Assembly (NCBI RefSeq): GCF_035989285.1
Contig: NZ_CP108513.1
Span: 10,354,001-10,418,000, forward strand
DNA length: 64,000 nt
Source of the DNA: Streptomyces sp. NBC_01235
Lineage (GTDB): Bacteria; Actinomycetota; Actinomycetes; Streptomycetales; Streptomycetaceae
Reading direction: 5' to 3'
Positions 27,129 through 35,153 of this stretch are shown here, in pieces; position 1 is the stretch's first letter, and every line of letters starts with the position of its first letter. The notes under the pieces are model-generated. The model made no database searches and was not told the DNA's origin. It saw nothing but the letters and a program-made list of their open reading frames with translations. The position numbers and the translations under genes are program-made.

Positions 27129-27233
27129 GCCGGTCCCCGCTTCGTCATCGCCGTCAGCATCGCGCAAAGCTCAGTTACAGAATGACGCCGCGAACCCCAG
27201 GTTGTGGCTGAAGGGCCGCTTCCGCTCCGGTGA

Positions 27234-27273
27234 TGGTCATTGGTGGTCATTGGCGGTCAGTGGTGGTCCACCA
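27234..27273. repeat. Decameric tandem repeat upstream of monooxygenase
   Basis: Units of 10 bp: TGGTCATTGG twice, then CGGTCAGTGG, then TGGTCCACCA. The spacing is close to one helical turn, so a regulator would meet each unit on the same face. It lies between the monooxygenase gene and a lipoprotein remnant. Confidence 0.7.
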
Positions 27274-27290
27274 CCGTTTGGGGGCCCGGG

Positions 27291-27739
27291 GTGACGAGGC
27301 GGATCTACCTCAGTCGTCGAGCAGCCGCCATGCGGCCAGGGCGAGGGCGGCCCGGGTCGCGGCCGGCCTGCTGCTCTTCGCCGGATGCGAGGACTCCCGA
27401 GGCGGGCCGCCCCTGCCGCCGACCGGGCCGTCCGCGATCACCGCGTGTGTCACGGCGGCGGGGGAGCTGACGGCCGACCTGAACGACGACGGCCGTCCCG
27501 ACCGCGTCGCCGGCCCTTCCCGGAACGGCTCCGGCGACGTCGTGTCGCACTCCGGTCCTCCGCATCTCGGGCCCCGTTCCGAGGCCACGCGCTTGCGGCG
27601 TCGACGACCCTGCCGGGCTGTCACCTGGAGCACCCCACCGCGCAGGAGGTTGCCGATCGGCGAGCCAGGGCTTGACGCTGACACTCGGTGCCGGTGCCGG
27701 TGCCGGTGCCGGTGCCGGTGCCGGTGCAGGGAGCACTGA
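27291..27739 (+). pseudogene. Decayed lipoprotein with FG-GAP-like segment
   Basis: GTG 27291 opens MTRRIYLSRRAAAMR, a plausible signal-peptide start. The hydrophobic part and lipobox (GLLLFAGCEDS) and the following LTADLNDDGRPDRVAGP, which resembles an FG-GAP/VCBS calcium-binding repeat, lie in another frame. One frameshift within the signal peptide is therefore needed to join them. The reading breaks down further on and ends in a simple repeat. I read it as a truncated, frameshifted remnant. The 652-base gap 27129-27780 holds nothing else convincing. Confidence 0.4.
27686..27727. repeat. Hexameric microsatellite (GGTGCC)n
   Basis: About seven consecutive CCGGTG units, the first starting with T. 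It lies in the non-coding gap downstream of the TIM-barrel gene and at the end of the lipoprotein remnant. Confidence 0.9.
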
Positions 27740-27780
27740 GATTATCCGTCAATACCGGTAGGGGAGTTGAACGGATCCGG

Positions 27781-28803
27781 TCACTTCCGGAGGGCCTTGT
27801 ACCGGTCCGCGAGTGCGTGGAACACCTCCTTCGGTTCCCAGGGCAGGTCGGGGTGGGTGCGCTCGGCGGCGGGGACGCCGCTCCGGTCGTCGAGGACCTT
27901 GACGATGCCGTAGGAGGCGAGGTCCGGGTCCGGGCCGGAGGTGCGGTGGGGGGTGGAGTAGCCGGCGAAGCTGAACCAGAAAAGCGAGTCGACGCCCTCC
28001 TCCTCGAAGACGGGCAGCAGGTCGTCGAGGTAGCGGACCTGCTCGCCCTCGTCGCGCACAAGGCCGGGCTTGGGCGTGACGCCGTCGGCTTCCATGGCCA
28101 TGTACCAGCCCGCGCCGCCGTAGTCGCCCGCGCCCCGGTAGGTGCAGCAGCCGACCTCCAGGATCGCGACCGGCTTGCCGTGGGCGAACTCCTTGCGCAG
28201 GTCGTCGCGGTAGGTGGCGGCGTTGCGCAGGCCCCGGAAGGCGTCCAGGCCGACGATGTCGAACGGGCTCCAGTCCACGCCGTCCAGAGGACAGGAGGCG
28301 TAGCTGACGAGGCCCCCGAAGACCGGGCGTACGGCGTCGACGACCTCGCCGAGGAACGCGTTGACCTTGTCGGGGATGTCCTTGAGGGCGGCCTCGCGGC
28401 CGGGGCCGGCCAGGACCGGGACGCGGGCGCTGAAGGTGTCGCCGGGCAGGTATCCGCGCGCGAACAGACTCAGTTCGCAGCCGGTGACCAGCCGGACCGC
28501 GGCGCCGTCGCGACGCAGCCGTTCGGCTCGCTCGGCGCAGTCGACGAAGTGCGGCAGCATCTCCTCGTTCGTCATCTCGCAGGGAAACGGCGAGAACCAG
28601 ACTTCCAAGCCGGCTGCCGCCGCGTGCCGTGCCGCGGTCTCGATGCGGTCCGGGTCGCCGCCCGTGATGCGGACCGCGGTGCAGTGCAGGTCCTCCGCGA
28701 TGACCCGCATCTCCCGCTCGACGACCCGGGGGTCGAACTCCGGACGGGACGTGTCGCCATTGGGAAACGTGCCCGTGTCGTAGTGGATGCCCTTGCCGCG
28801 CAT
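27781..28803 (-). CDS. TIM-barrel glycosidase-like protein of unknown function
   Basis: A 340-residue cytoplasmic protein beginning MRGKGIHYDTGTFPNGD. Alternating strand and helix pattern with VRITGGDPDRIETAA, VWFSPFPCEMTNEE, VAILEVGCCTYRGAG and DSLFWFSFAGY suggests a (beta/alpha)8 barrel like a glycoside hydrolase. The Glu in AILEVG and residues of FWFSFAG occupy places where catalytic acids are often found. I recall related Streptomyces proteins labelled abortive-infection proteins, but that name is not supported by anything visible here. ATG 28803 has GGAGGAG six bases upstream. Divergent from a TetR gene with a shared operator. Confidence 0.75.
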   Translation of the reverse strand: MRGKGIHYDTGTFPNGDTSRPEFDPRVVEREMRVIAEDLHCTAVRITGGDPDRIETAARHAAAAGLEVWFSPFPCEMTNEEMLPHFVDCAERAERLRRDGAAVRLVTGCELSLFARGYLPGDTFSARVPVLAGPGREAALKDIPDKVNAFLGEVVDAVRPVFGGLVSYASCPLDGVDWSPFDIVGLDAFRGLRNAATYRDDLRKEFAHGKPVAILEVGCCTYRGAGDYGGAGWYMAMEADGVTPKPGLVRDEGEQVRYLDDLLPVFEEEGVDSLFWFSFAGYSTPHRTSGPDPDLASYGIVKVLDDRSGVPAAERTHPDLPWEPKEVFHALADRYKALRK

Positions 28804-28830
28804 GACCGACTCCTCCAATAAGAATCGCTG

Positions 28831-28858
28831 TGTATCTTATCGACGAGGTTAAGATACA
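28831..28858. promoter_or_regulatory. TetR operator overlapping divergent -10 boxes
   Basis: TGTATCTTA at 28831-28839 and TAAGATACA at 28850-28858 form a perfect 9-bp inverted repeat with 10 bases between. Each arm contains TAAGAT, a good -10 box, reading outward on either strand. The site thus blocks both promoters when occupied, and very likely binds the adjacent TetR protein. Confidence 0.85.
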
Positions 28859-28862
28859 TGAC

Positions 28863-29483
28863 GTGTCTAAAGAGTCGACAGGGTCCCCGCGCAAGCGCCG
28901 CCGAGGGGCCGAGCTGGAGGCCGCGCTCCTGGAGGCGGTCTGGGACGAACTGGTCGCGGTCGGCTACGAGAGGCTGACGTACGAGGCGGTGGCCGACCGG
29001 GCCGGCACGAGCCGTCCGGTGCTCTACCGCCGCTGGCCGTCCAAGCGGGAGCTGGTCCTGGCCGCGCTGGCCCATCAGGCGCCGCCGCTGCCGGACGGGC
29101 CGCCCGACACCGGCGACCTGCGCGGCGACGTCCTGGCCCTGCTGCGTCTCGTCGTCGGACGCACGCGGGAACTCGCCCCCGTGCGCGAGGTGCTCGCCGC
29201 GGAGGAGGGGCGGGCGACGGAACTGTCCGCCTATGTGGCGTCACGCAACCAGGGGCCGGGCCATGAGTGGATGCGGACGGTGCTGGAACGGGCTGCCCGG
29301 CGGGCCGAGATCGACGCCGTCGAGTCCCTGCCCGACCGGCTGGTCACGCTACCGGTGGTGCTCGTCCTCCACGATCTCTTCATGGCCCGCCGCACTCCGG
29401 CGGACGGCGAACTGGAAGAGATCGTGGACCGGTTGTTCCTGCCGCTGGTCCGCCACGGGAGGGACCGCCCCGCCGTTCAGTGA
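28863..29483 (+). CDS. TetR family transcriptional regulator
   Basis: A 206-residue TetR regulator. The helix-turn-helix LTYEAVADRAGTSRPVLYRRW is near residues 38-58, followed by a TetR_C-type ligand domain. GTG 28863 lies 7 bases after the TAAGAT -10 arm of the operator, so the transcript is probably leaderless; a GTG at 28830 would put the start inside the operator. It is divergent from the TIM-barrel gene, which is its likely target. Its end overlaps the convergent lipoprotein gene by 7 bases. Confidence 0.9.
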   Translation: MSKESTGSPRKRRRGAELEAALLEAVWDELVAVGYERLTYEAVADRAGTSRPVLYRRWPSKRELVLAALAHQAPPLPDGPPDTGDLRGDVLALLRLVVGRTRELAPVREVLAAEEGRATELSAYVASRNQGPGHEWMRTVLERAARRAEIDAVESLPDRLVTLPVVLVLHDLFMARRTPADGELEEIVDRLFLPLVRHGRDRPAVQ

Positions 29484-30058
29484 CCGCCCGAGGGACGGTC
29501 GCAGCCGGTGTGGTCGGGGTAGCCGTCGAAGGCGTCCGCCTCCACGGTCGCGCGGTTCATGCTGCCTTCCAGGCACATCGGTTGGCCGTCGATGAGGAAG
29601 CCGACACCGGTGGAGCCGTTCTGGTACGACTGCACGCTCCCGGCGGAGTAACCGAGGGCGGTCAGCGCGCCGCGGGTGCTGTCCGGGGCGAAGTCGCCGC
29701 GCTCGCGCAGCGGTTCCAGCGCGGCCTCGATCCGCCGGGCCGCCGCGAGCCCGTCGCAGCGCTGCTGACCGTGCAGGGGGATGGGCACCATGAAGCCGTG
29801 GTTCTCGGCGTAGTGGTCGACGGGGGGCGTGGCCGGGGCGGAGGTGTTCCCCGTCGGGGAGGGCGTCGGGGTGGGGCTCTCGCCGGGACACGGGAAGTCC
29901 ACCGGCGCACTCGGCGTCCGCCCCGTGGCCCGCGCGGACGCCCCGGCGCCGGCCTCGTCGTCCCCGGCCCGATCGGTTCCGCACCCCGCGGCCACCATGC
30001 CCAGTACGGCCAACAGCGGCATTCCGAGCCGGACTTGGGTCCGTCTGCGCTTCGTCAT
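29477..30058 (-). CDS. Hypothetical lipoprotein
   Basis: A 193-residue secreted lipoprotein. The signal MTKRRRTQVRLGMPLLAVLG ends in the lipobox VAAGCG, followed by a low-complexity Pro/Thr/Ser linker (GESPTPTPSPTG). The folded part has ALEPLRERGDF, TALGYSAGSVQSYQ and four or five cysteines that may form disulfides (FPCPGE, QRCDG, PMCLEG, TGCDRP). I do not recognise the fold. ATG 30058 follows GAGGAT. The upstream region holds two ATGAGTA-N4-TACTCAT palindromes shared with the divergent membrane-protein gene. Confidence 0.8.
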   Translation of the reverse strand: MTKRRRTQVRLGMPLLAVLGMVAAGCGTDRAGDDEAGAGASARATGRTPSAPVDFPCPGESPTPTPSPTGNTSAPATPPVDHYAENHGFMVPIPLHGQQRCDGLAAARRIEAALEPLRERGDFAPDSTRGALTALGYSAGSVQSYQNGSTGVGFLIDGQPMCLEGSMNRATVEADAFDGYPDHTGCDRPSGGH

Positions 30059-30090
30059 GCACCGATCCTCGCGCGCGTCGCGGCAGACCG

Positions 30091-30110
30091 CATGAGTACC
30101 CCTACTCATG
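30091..30110. promoter_or_regulatory. Palindrome ATGAGTA-N4-TACTCAT, copy near the lipoprotein gene
   Basis: CATGAGTACCCCTACTCATG is a perfect inverted repeat of 8 bp arms around CCCC. It lies 33 bases upstream of the lipoprotein start and pairs with the copy at 30154-30171, 62 bp away centre to centre. Confidence 0.8.
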
Positions 30111-30153
30111 GGGACGAGCAGCCAGGTGCACCCGGCGCGCGGCTCAGACCCGG

Positions 30154-30171
30154 ATGAGTAGAGGTACTCAT
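30154..30171. promoter_or_regulatory. Palindrome ATGAGTA-N4-TACTCAT, second copy
   Basis: ATGAGTAGAGGTACTCAT has the same 7-bp arms with GAGG between. It is about 95 bases upstream of the membrane-protein gene at 30267. Two sites between divergent genes suggest a cooperative or two-way operator. Confidence 0.8.
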
Positions 30172-30266
30172 GCCCGGCGGCCGGTGCCCGGGACATCGTG
30201 GGGCTGTCACCTCCTCGGTGTTCGAAGGGGAGGGACGCCGCCCGGATCCGACCAACGGAGGACACC

Positions 30267-30614
30267 GTGAACGTCTCTCGCCGCTTCCGCTCGCTCTACG
30301 TCTCGGCGACGGACAACTGGCTCTCTCGCGCCTACCTGGCCGTCGTCGGCGCCGCGCTCGCGTTCGTCGCGTTCGACACCCTGTTCGTCTCGCACCCGGA
30401 CGCCTCCATGGCCGGCGTGGTCCCCTGGCTGCTGACCGCCCCGCTGAGCCTGCTGCTCACCCTCCTGCCCGACGCCGTCCTCGACGGCACCGGCTCGTTC
30501 ATGGTCCTCTACGTCGTCGGGATCGCGGTGTCCGCCTTCGTCAACGCCGCCGTCCTCGGCGCCTGCCTGCACCGGCTCCGCCCGACGCCCCCGCGCGCCG
30601 CCCCCACCGCCTGA
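30267..30614 (+). CDS. Small membrane protein (SCO4225-like)
   Basis: A 115-residue protein with three hydrophobic segments: YLAVVGAALAFVAFDTLF, VVPWLLTAPLSLLLTLL and FMVLYVVGIAVSAFVNAAVL. The N-terminus NVSRRFRSLYVSATDNWLSR is basic and cytoplasmic. It resembles the SCO4225 family of Streptomyces membrane proteins as I remember it; function is unknown. GTG 30267 has GGAGG five bases upstream. The TACTCAT palindromes lie upstream, as with the small membrane gene at 17006. Confidence 0.75.
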   Translation: MNVSRRFRSLYVSATDNWLSRAYLAVVGAALAFVAFDTLFVSHPDASMAGVVPWLLTAPLSLLLTLLPDAVLDGTGSFMVLYVVGIAVSAFVNAAVLGACLHRLRPTPPRAAPTA

Positions 30615-30667
30615 TACCGGCCGGACGCACGAGCCGGCCCTGCCGTCGGGCCGGTAACGTGACCGCC

Positions 30668-31204
30668 GTGATGGTGGGAACCCGGGAGACCCGGCTGGTC
30701 GTACTGCGCGGCAACAGCGCCGCAGGCAAGTCTTCGGTGGCGGCCGGCCTGCGGGACAGGTTCGGCCGCGGCCTGGCGTTGGTCGAGCAGGACAACCTCC
30801 GCCGGGTCGTGCTGCGCGAGCGCGACCGGCCCGGTGCGGCGAACATCGGGCTGATCGACGCCGTCACCCGCTACGCCCTGGACGCCGGGTACCACGTCGT
30901 CCTCGAGGGCCTCCTGTACGCCGACCGCTACGGCGCCATGCTCGCGCGACTGCGAGAGGACCACCGCGGCCCGACCCACGGTTACTACCTCGACATCCCG
31001 TTCGCCGAAACCCTGCTGCGCCACGCCGGCAAGCCGATCGCCCACGAGGTCGGCGAGGCGGACCTGCGCGACTGGTACCGGGACCTCGATCTGCTGCCGG
31101 GCGCCGTCGAGACCGTCATCGGTGCCGACAGCACCCTCGCCCAGACCGTCGACCGCATCATGCGCGACACGGGCCTGGACCGCCTCCCTGCCCGGGAGAA
31201 CTGA
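30668..31204 (+). CDS. P-loop small-molecule kinase
   Basis: A 178-residue P-loop protein with Walker A GNSAAGKSS near residue 15, a conserved EQDNLRR segment, YHVVLEGLLYADRYG and a lid-like region. It resembles AAA/zeta-type or chloramphenicol-phosphotransferase-like kinases of small molecules; the substrate is not evident. TAACGT at 30655-30660 looks like a -10 box 7 bases before GTG 30668, so translation is probably leaderless from there, with ATG 30671 as the next choice. Convergent with the APH-fold gene across a hairpin. Confidence 0.75.
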   Translation: MMVGTRETRLVVLRGNSAAGKSSVAAGLRDRFGRGLALVEQDNLRRVVLRERDRPGAANIGLIDAVTRYALDAGYHVVLEGLLYADRYGAMLARLREDHRGPTHGYYLDIPFAETLLRHAGKPIAHEVGEADLRDWYRDLDLLPGAVETVIGADSTLAQTVDRIMRDTGLDRLPAREN

Positions 31205-31229
31205 CACCCGCCGGGAGGGGACGGGTGTC
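31203..31229. terminator. Bidirectional hairpin between kinase genes
   Basis: GACACCCG at 31203-31210 pairs with 31222-31229: an 8-bp stem with an 11-base loop, starting at the kinase stop codon and ending just before the convergent gene's stop. Confidence 0.6.
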
Positions 31230-31239
31230 GCGGTCGTCG

Positions 31240-32220
31240 TCACCCCACGGCATCGAGCGCCTCCGCCAACCGTGAGACGGCCGTCAGGTCCGGCACAGCG
31301 TCCAGAGCCGCGACGACCTGACCGCTCGCGAACTCGCGCTGCGCCGAGGTCACCGCCGGATCGATCGCGCACTCGGCCTGGACGCGGACGTAGTTCAGGG
31401 CCGTGGCGAACAGCGTCGAGAACGAGTCCAGGCCCTTGACGACCGGGCCGCCTCCCGCATCCCTGTACGCCCGCACCAGTCGCCGGGCGCAATCGGCGTC
31501 GAAACCGTTCCCGCCCGACCACACGTACACGGCCTGTGCGAGTTCTCGCCCCGCCGAGATCGGTCCGGCGTTGTCCCAGTCGAGGAGGACCGGCCCGGCC
31601 CGGCCGACCAGAACGTTCTGGGGCTGTACATCGAGATGTGACGTCACCAGATCATCCGCGCCGGACGGAGTGACATGCGGTGCGAGTTCCGCGGCCGACG
31701 TGGCGATGAACCGGCCCAGAGCGTCCGACCACGGCATGCCGGCCCGCCGCACCTCCTCGTGGAGCTTCGCCCACTCGGCCTCCCCGGGGCACTGCTCGTA
31801 CCAGGAATCCGGTGTCCCGCCCGCGCCCGCGCCGGCCGTGTGCAGGAGGGCCAGGGTCCGGCCGCACCAGCTCAGGATCTCCGGATCGGACGCGTCCGCC
31901 CGAGTCCCGTCGACCCAGTCGTACAGCTTCACGCAGGACCCGTCGGCCGAGGGGCCGAGCCGTGAGACGTGGGCGCCTGCGCGGTTCGGCAGCAGCCGCG
32001 GCGAGGCGATTCCCAGCTTCTCCGAGGCGTTGCGCAGTGCCGCCTCCCGGAGAACCTGTCCTTCGTCACAGCCGAAGAGAAGCTCCTTCACCGCCCATGA
32101 GGAGCCGTTCCCGGACAACTTCCAGATCTGCCCCAGCGCGCCCCGGGTGACCGGTTCGACAGTCCACGGCCCGGCGCCGAGTGCGTAGGTGTCCGCGATG
32201 GAGACGGCCATGTTCTGCAT
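31240..32220 (-). CDS. Aminoglycoside-phosphotransferase-fold kinase
   Basis: A 326-residue APH/choline-kinase family protein. SHLDVQPQNVLV holds the catalytic Asp and Asn (HxDxxxxN), VLLDWDNAG the metal-binding Asp, and WAVKELLFG the ATP-binding Lys. Such proteins phosphorylate hydroxyls of antibiotics, sugars or choline-like compounds; which one here is unclear and resistance should not be assumed. ATG 32220 follows AAAGG by about eight bases. It is alone on its strand, 90 bases from the methyltransferase gene upstream. Confidence 0.85.
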   Translation of the reverse strand: MQNMAVSIADTYALGAGPWTVEPVTRGALGQIWKLSGNGSSWAVKELLFGCDEGQVLREAALRNASEKLGIASPRLLPNRAGAHVSRLGPSADGSCVKLYDWVDGTRADASDPEILSWCGRTLALLHTAGAGAGGTPDSWYEQCPGEAEWAKLHEEVRRAGMPWSDALGRFIATSAAELAPHVTPSGADDLVTSHLDVQPQNVLVGRAGPVLLDWDNAGPISAGRELAQAVYVWSGGNGFDADCARRLVRAYRDAGGGPVVKGLDSFSTLFATALNYVRVQAECAIDPAVTSAQREFASGQVVAALDAVPDLTAVSRLAEALDAVG

Positions 32221-32309
32221 GTACGTACCTTTCCGGCTGCTGGACAGGCCAAGGGCCTGCGGGAACCTGGCATGCCCACCGGCCCGGTGTCATCGGGCAG
32301 TCGCCTTGG

Positions 32310-33116
32310 CTACGGCTTGATGCCGACCCCCGTCCAGAGGCTGACCTCGGCGTCCGTGGCCTCGACGGTGCTGTCCGGGCGCCAGCGGTGGCCGACCGTG
32401 ACGCCGGGGTCGAGGAGGTCCAGGCCGTCGAAGAAGCGGGCGACGTCCTTCTGCGAGCGGAACTGCACCGGCGTGCCGGCGCCCGTGTAGATGTCGGTGA
32501 CCTTCTGCCAGGTGGCCGGGTCGAAGTCGGGCGTGCAGTGGCTCAGGGCCAGCGCGCTGCCCGAGGGGAGCGCGGCCAGCAGACGGCCGACGATGCCGTA
32601 CGGGTCCTGGGCGTCGGTGACGAAGTGCATGAGGGCGTTCAACGACAGGGCCACGGGCCGGCCCCGGTCCAGGACCTCGGCCAGCGCGGGCGCGTTCAGC
32701 AGCGTGTCGGGGTCGTTGACGTCCGCCTCCAGGTAGGTCGTGCGGCCCTGGGCGGTGCTGCGCATCAGACGTTCGGCGTACTTCAGGACGAGCGGGTCGT
32801 TGTCGGCGTAGACCACCCGCGCCTCGGGGACCACGGACTGGGCGACCTGGTGCAGGTTCGGTTCGGTGGGGATGCCGGTGCCGATGTCCAGCCACTGGCG
32901 TATGCCGTGCTCCTGCGCGAGGACCCGGGTGGCCCGGTGCATGAAGGCGCGGTTCTCGCGGGCGCACACGAAGATGCCCGGGTAGGCCGCCGCGACGGTC
33001 TCGGCCGCCTGCTTGTCGACCTCGAAGTGGTCCTTGCCGCCGAGGTAGTAGTCGTACATCCGGGCGGAGTGCGGCCTGCTGGTGTCGATGTCCCGCGCGG
33101 CGTTCGAGGTGGTCAT
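32310..33116 (-). CDS. SAM-dependent methyltransferase (actinobacterial PF04672 type)
   Basis: A 268-residue protein with SRPHSARMYDYYLGGKDHFE near the start, the hallmark of this large actinobacterial family, followed by LDIGTGIPTEPNLHQVAQ (SAM-binding loop) and VYADNDPLVLKYAE. Its substrate is unknown. Members are often found next to WhiJ-like XRE and DUF397 genes, as here. ATG 33116 follows AAAGG. Confidence 0.92.
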   Translation of the reverse strand: MTTSNAARDIDTSRPHSARMYDYYLGGKDHFEVDKQAAETVAAAYPGIFVCARENRAFMHRATRVLAQEHGIRQWLDIGTGIPTEPNLHQVAQSVVPEARVVYADNDPLVLKYAERLMRSTAQGRTTYLEADVNDPDTLLNAPALAEVLDRGRPVALSLNALMHFVTDAQDPYGIVGRLLAALPSGSALALSHCTPDFDPATWQKVTDIYTGAGTPVQFRSQKDVARFFDGLDLLDPGVTVGHRWRPDSTVEATDAEVSLWTGVGIKP

Positions 33117-33203
33117 CCTGTGCCTTTCGGTGTGTACGTGGGGGGTGTCGGGCAGGCCGGGGGTGGCCGGGTCCCGCCCGTCCGTGCTGGGGCGCGCTCG
33201 GGG

Positions 33204-33500
33204 TCAGCCGGCGGCGAGATGGTCGGCGAGGCCCCGTTTGACGCCCGCGACGAACGCGGCGATCTCCTCGGGGGTGTAGATCAGCGCCGGACCGGCGGGA
33301 TCGGTCGACTGCCGCATCGCCACGCGACCGTCGGCGAGCTGTTTCGTCTGCACGCACTGGCCCCCGTTGGGGCCGCTCCACGGGGACTCCCAGCCCTGCT
33401 CGCCCAGGTCGGCGGCGGGCATCCCGTTGTAGACGTGGTGAACGTGATGAGCGCGACGAGCGTGATGGACGTGGCTGTCCATGCCGTCGATGCCGGTCAT
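33204..33500 (-). CDS. DUF397 domain protein, partner of the XRE regulator
   Basis: A 98-residue protein. The DUF397 core runs from WESPWSGPNGGQCVQ through VAMRQSTDPAGPALIYTPEE to FVAGVKRG. A His-rich stretch (HHARRAHHVHHV) in the N-terminal extension is unusual and could bind metal. The start overlaps the XRE stop as ATGA with AAGGAG upstream, so the pair is coupled. In the related WhiJ/BldB-type systems the small protein modulates the paired DNA-binding protein. Confidence 0.92.
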   Translation of the reverse strand: MTGIDGMDSHVHHARRAHHVHHVYNGMPAADLGEQGWESPWSGPNGGQCVQTKQLADGRVAMRQSTDPAGPALIYTPEEIAAFVAGVKRGLADHLAAG

Positions 33501-34372
33501 GAGTACTCCTTGCGCATACGGTTCAGGAGTGACCTGCTGTCCGTGTCCGAGGTCAGCAGGGACATGCGGTTGTGCGCCTCCAGATGCGCCGCGACGTCGG
33601 AGCGCTGGTCCAGGTACACGGCACCGGAGAGGATCTCGGTGTAGACGATGTCGGGCAGTTCCGGTTCCTCGAACCGGAAGTAGGTGAACGGGGCGCACGC
33701 ACCCACGTGGGCGCCGGCCGTGAACGGCACGACGTCGACGCTCACGTGCTCCAGTTCGGAGACCTCCAGCAGCCGGTCGATCTGCTCCCGCATCACCTCG
33801 GGCCCGCCCACCACCCGGTGCAGCACGGCCTCCTCCATCACCACCCACAGCGTGGGGGCGTCGGCTCTCTCCAGCAGGCTCTGGCGGCGCATCCGCAGGT
33901 CCACACGCCGCCGCAGGTCCTCGTCACGGTCGTTGGGGAAGCCCCCGCCGAGGACTCCGCGCGCGTAGCGGGGGGTCTGCAACAGCCCAGTCACGTAGTG
34001 GGGTTCGTAGGTGCGCAGGGTCCTGGCCGCGGTCTCCAGGCTGACGTAGGCGCTGAACCAGTTCGGCAGCACATCGCGGTACGGGTGCCACCAGCCGGGC
34101 GCGTTGGCCCGCTCGGCGAGGGCGACGAACTCCTCGATCTCCTGCCGGGCGGCCCCGTAGAGCGCCAGCAGAATCTCCACGTACAGCGGCTTGAGGCCGA
34201 CCTCCGCCTTCTCCAGACGGCGGATGGTCAGGGGCTTCACCCGCAGAGCCCTGGCCGCGTCCTCCAGCGACACGCCCGCGTTCTGCCGCCGCTCCTGAAG
34301 CCGCCGGCCGAGGATCATGCGCAAAACGGTGGGCGCACTGGTGCTGCCCGTGCCCGAACGGCCTTCGCTCAC
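33497..34372 (-). CDS. XRE family regulator with DUF5753 (WhiJ-like)
   Basis: A 291-residue protein with an N-terminal helix-turn-helix (LGRRLQERRQNAGVSLEDAA and RVKPLTIRRLEKAE) and a C-terminal DUF5753 region (YEPHYVTGLLQTPRYAR, VVPFTAGAHVG, DIVYTEILSGAVYLD). This architecture is the WhiJ-like class that controls development and secondary metabolism in Streptomyces. GTG 34372 has AGGAGG upstream. It forms an operon with the DUF397 gene and is divergent from an RsbW-like ATPase, a typical arrangement. Confidence 0.93.
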   Translation of the reverse strand: MSEGRSGTGSTSAPTVLRMILGRRLQERRQNAGVSLEDAARALRVKPLTIRRLEKAEVGLKPLYVEILLALYGAARQEIEEFVALAERANAPGWWHPYRDVLPNWFSAYVSLETAARTLRTYEPHYVTGLLQTPRYARGVLGGGFPNDRDEDLRRRVDLRMRRQSLLERADAPTLWVVMEEAVLHRVVGGPEVMREQIDRLLEVSELEHVSVDVVPFTAGAHVGACAPFTYFRFEEPELPDIVYTEILSGAVYLDQRSDVAAHLEAHNRMSLLTSDTDSRSLLNRMRKEYS

Positions 34373-34470
34373 GCCCTACCTCCTGAAGGACTGTCACCGA
34401 CACGAGTCTGACAGCGGCTTGAAGACGCGACCAGACCGATACCGGCTCGCTGAAATTATCAGGCAGTCGG

Positions 34471-34500
34471 TTGCAGCTTGAACTTGGGTGCGAGCATAGT
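34471..34500 (+). promoter_or_regulatory. Promoter of the RsbW-like ATPase gene
   Basis: TTGCAG at 34471-34476 and CATAGT at 34495-34500 are separated by 18 bases. The predicted start is at or next to GTG 34508, so the message would be leaderless. Confidence 0.5.
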
Positions 34501-34507
34501 TACTTGT

Positions 34508-35125
34508 GTGAACCGCGCCGCCGAACACGAGCGTTCCCCTGGCAAGCTCCCGCATCCCCAGTGGAGTTGGACCGCCCCTACGTTCACGGCGCAGTGGCCC
34601 GTTCGGAACACCCCCTCCTCATGGGCCCCTTGCTCACCTTCCCCGGCCTCTGGCTGCTCCCGCCCCCCACGGAAGGCGACCACCGTGTCCCCCCACACGA
34701 CTTCCTCCCCCCAGCCCTTGGACACCTGGAGCCGCGACCGGACGCACTGGCTCGAACTCCCGGCCCACCGCTCCAGCGTCTCGCTGGCCCGCCGCTCCAT
34801 GAGCGAACGGCTGGCCGCGTGGCGGCTGCCGGGCGAGCTGTGCGCGGACACCGTCCTGCTCGTGTCCGAGCTGGCCACCAACGCCGTGCGGCACACGCTC
34901 GGCACCCGGTTCCTGTGCGGTGTCGGGCTCGTCACGGACGGGTGCCTGCGCCTGGAGGTGCACGATCACGACCGCACGGGCCGCGGACTGCCCCGCTGCG
35001 AGCCCGGTCCGGACGACGAGGGCGGCCGCGGACTGCTCCTCGTGGAGCAGCTCTCCTCGGCCTGGGGAGTGGACCGGTCGAGACTCACCGGCGGCAACGC
35101 GGTGTGGGCGACCCTGACAGGCTGA
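34508..35125 (+). CDS. ATP-binding anti-sigma-factor-like protein (RsbW/AbaA-type HATPase)
   Basis: A 205-residue protein whose C-terminal two thirds is a GHKL ATPase: SVSLARRSMSERL, the N-box LLVSELATNAVRHT, and GGRGLLLVEQLSSAWG. The N-terminal 75 residues are low-complexity (Pro, Ser, Thr, Trp). GTG 34508 fits a leaderless transcript from the promoter at 34471-34500. GTG 34685, with AAGG nine bases before, would give just the domain (146 residues). Divergent from the XRE/DUF397 pair, as in WhiJ-type loci, where it may act as a kinase of a regulatory partner. Confidence 0.85.
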   Translation: MNRAAEHERSPGKLPHPQWSWTAPTFTAQWPVRNTPSSWAPCSPSPASGCSRPPRKATTVSPHTTSSPQPLDTWSRDRTHWLELPAHRSSVSLARRSMSERLAAWRLPGELCADTVLLVSELATNAVRHTLGTRFLCGVGLVTDGCLRLEVHDHDRTGRGLPRCEPGPDDEGGRGLLLVEQLSSAWGVDRSRLTGGNAVWATLTG

Positions 35126-35153
35126 GCGGGCCACGCGGCGGGACGGCGCGAAC

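Noticed and set aside
31240..32220. Antibiotic resistance determinant
   Set aside because: The APH fold is broad; nothing in the sequence or neighbours points to an aminoglycoside substrate.
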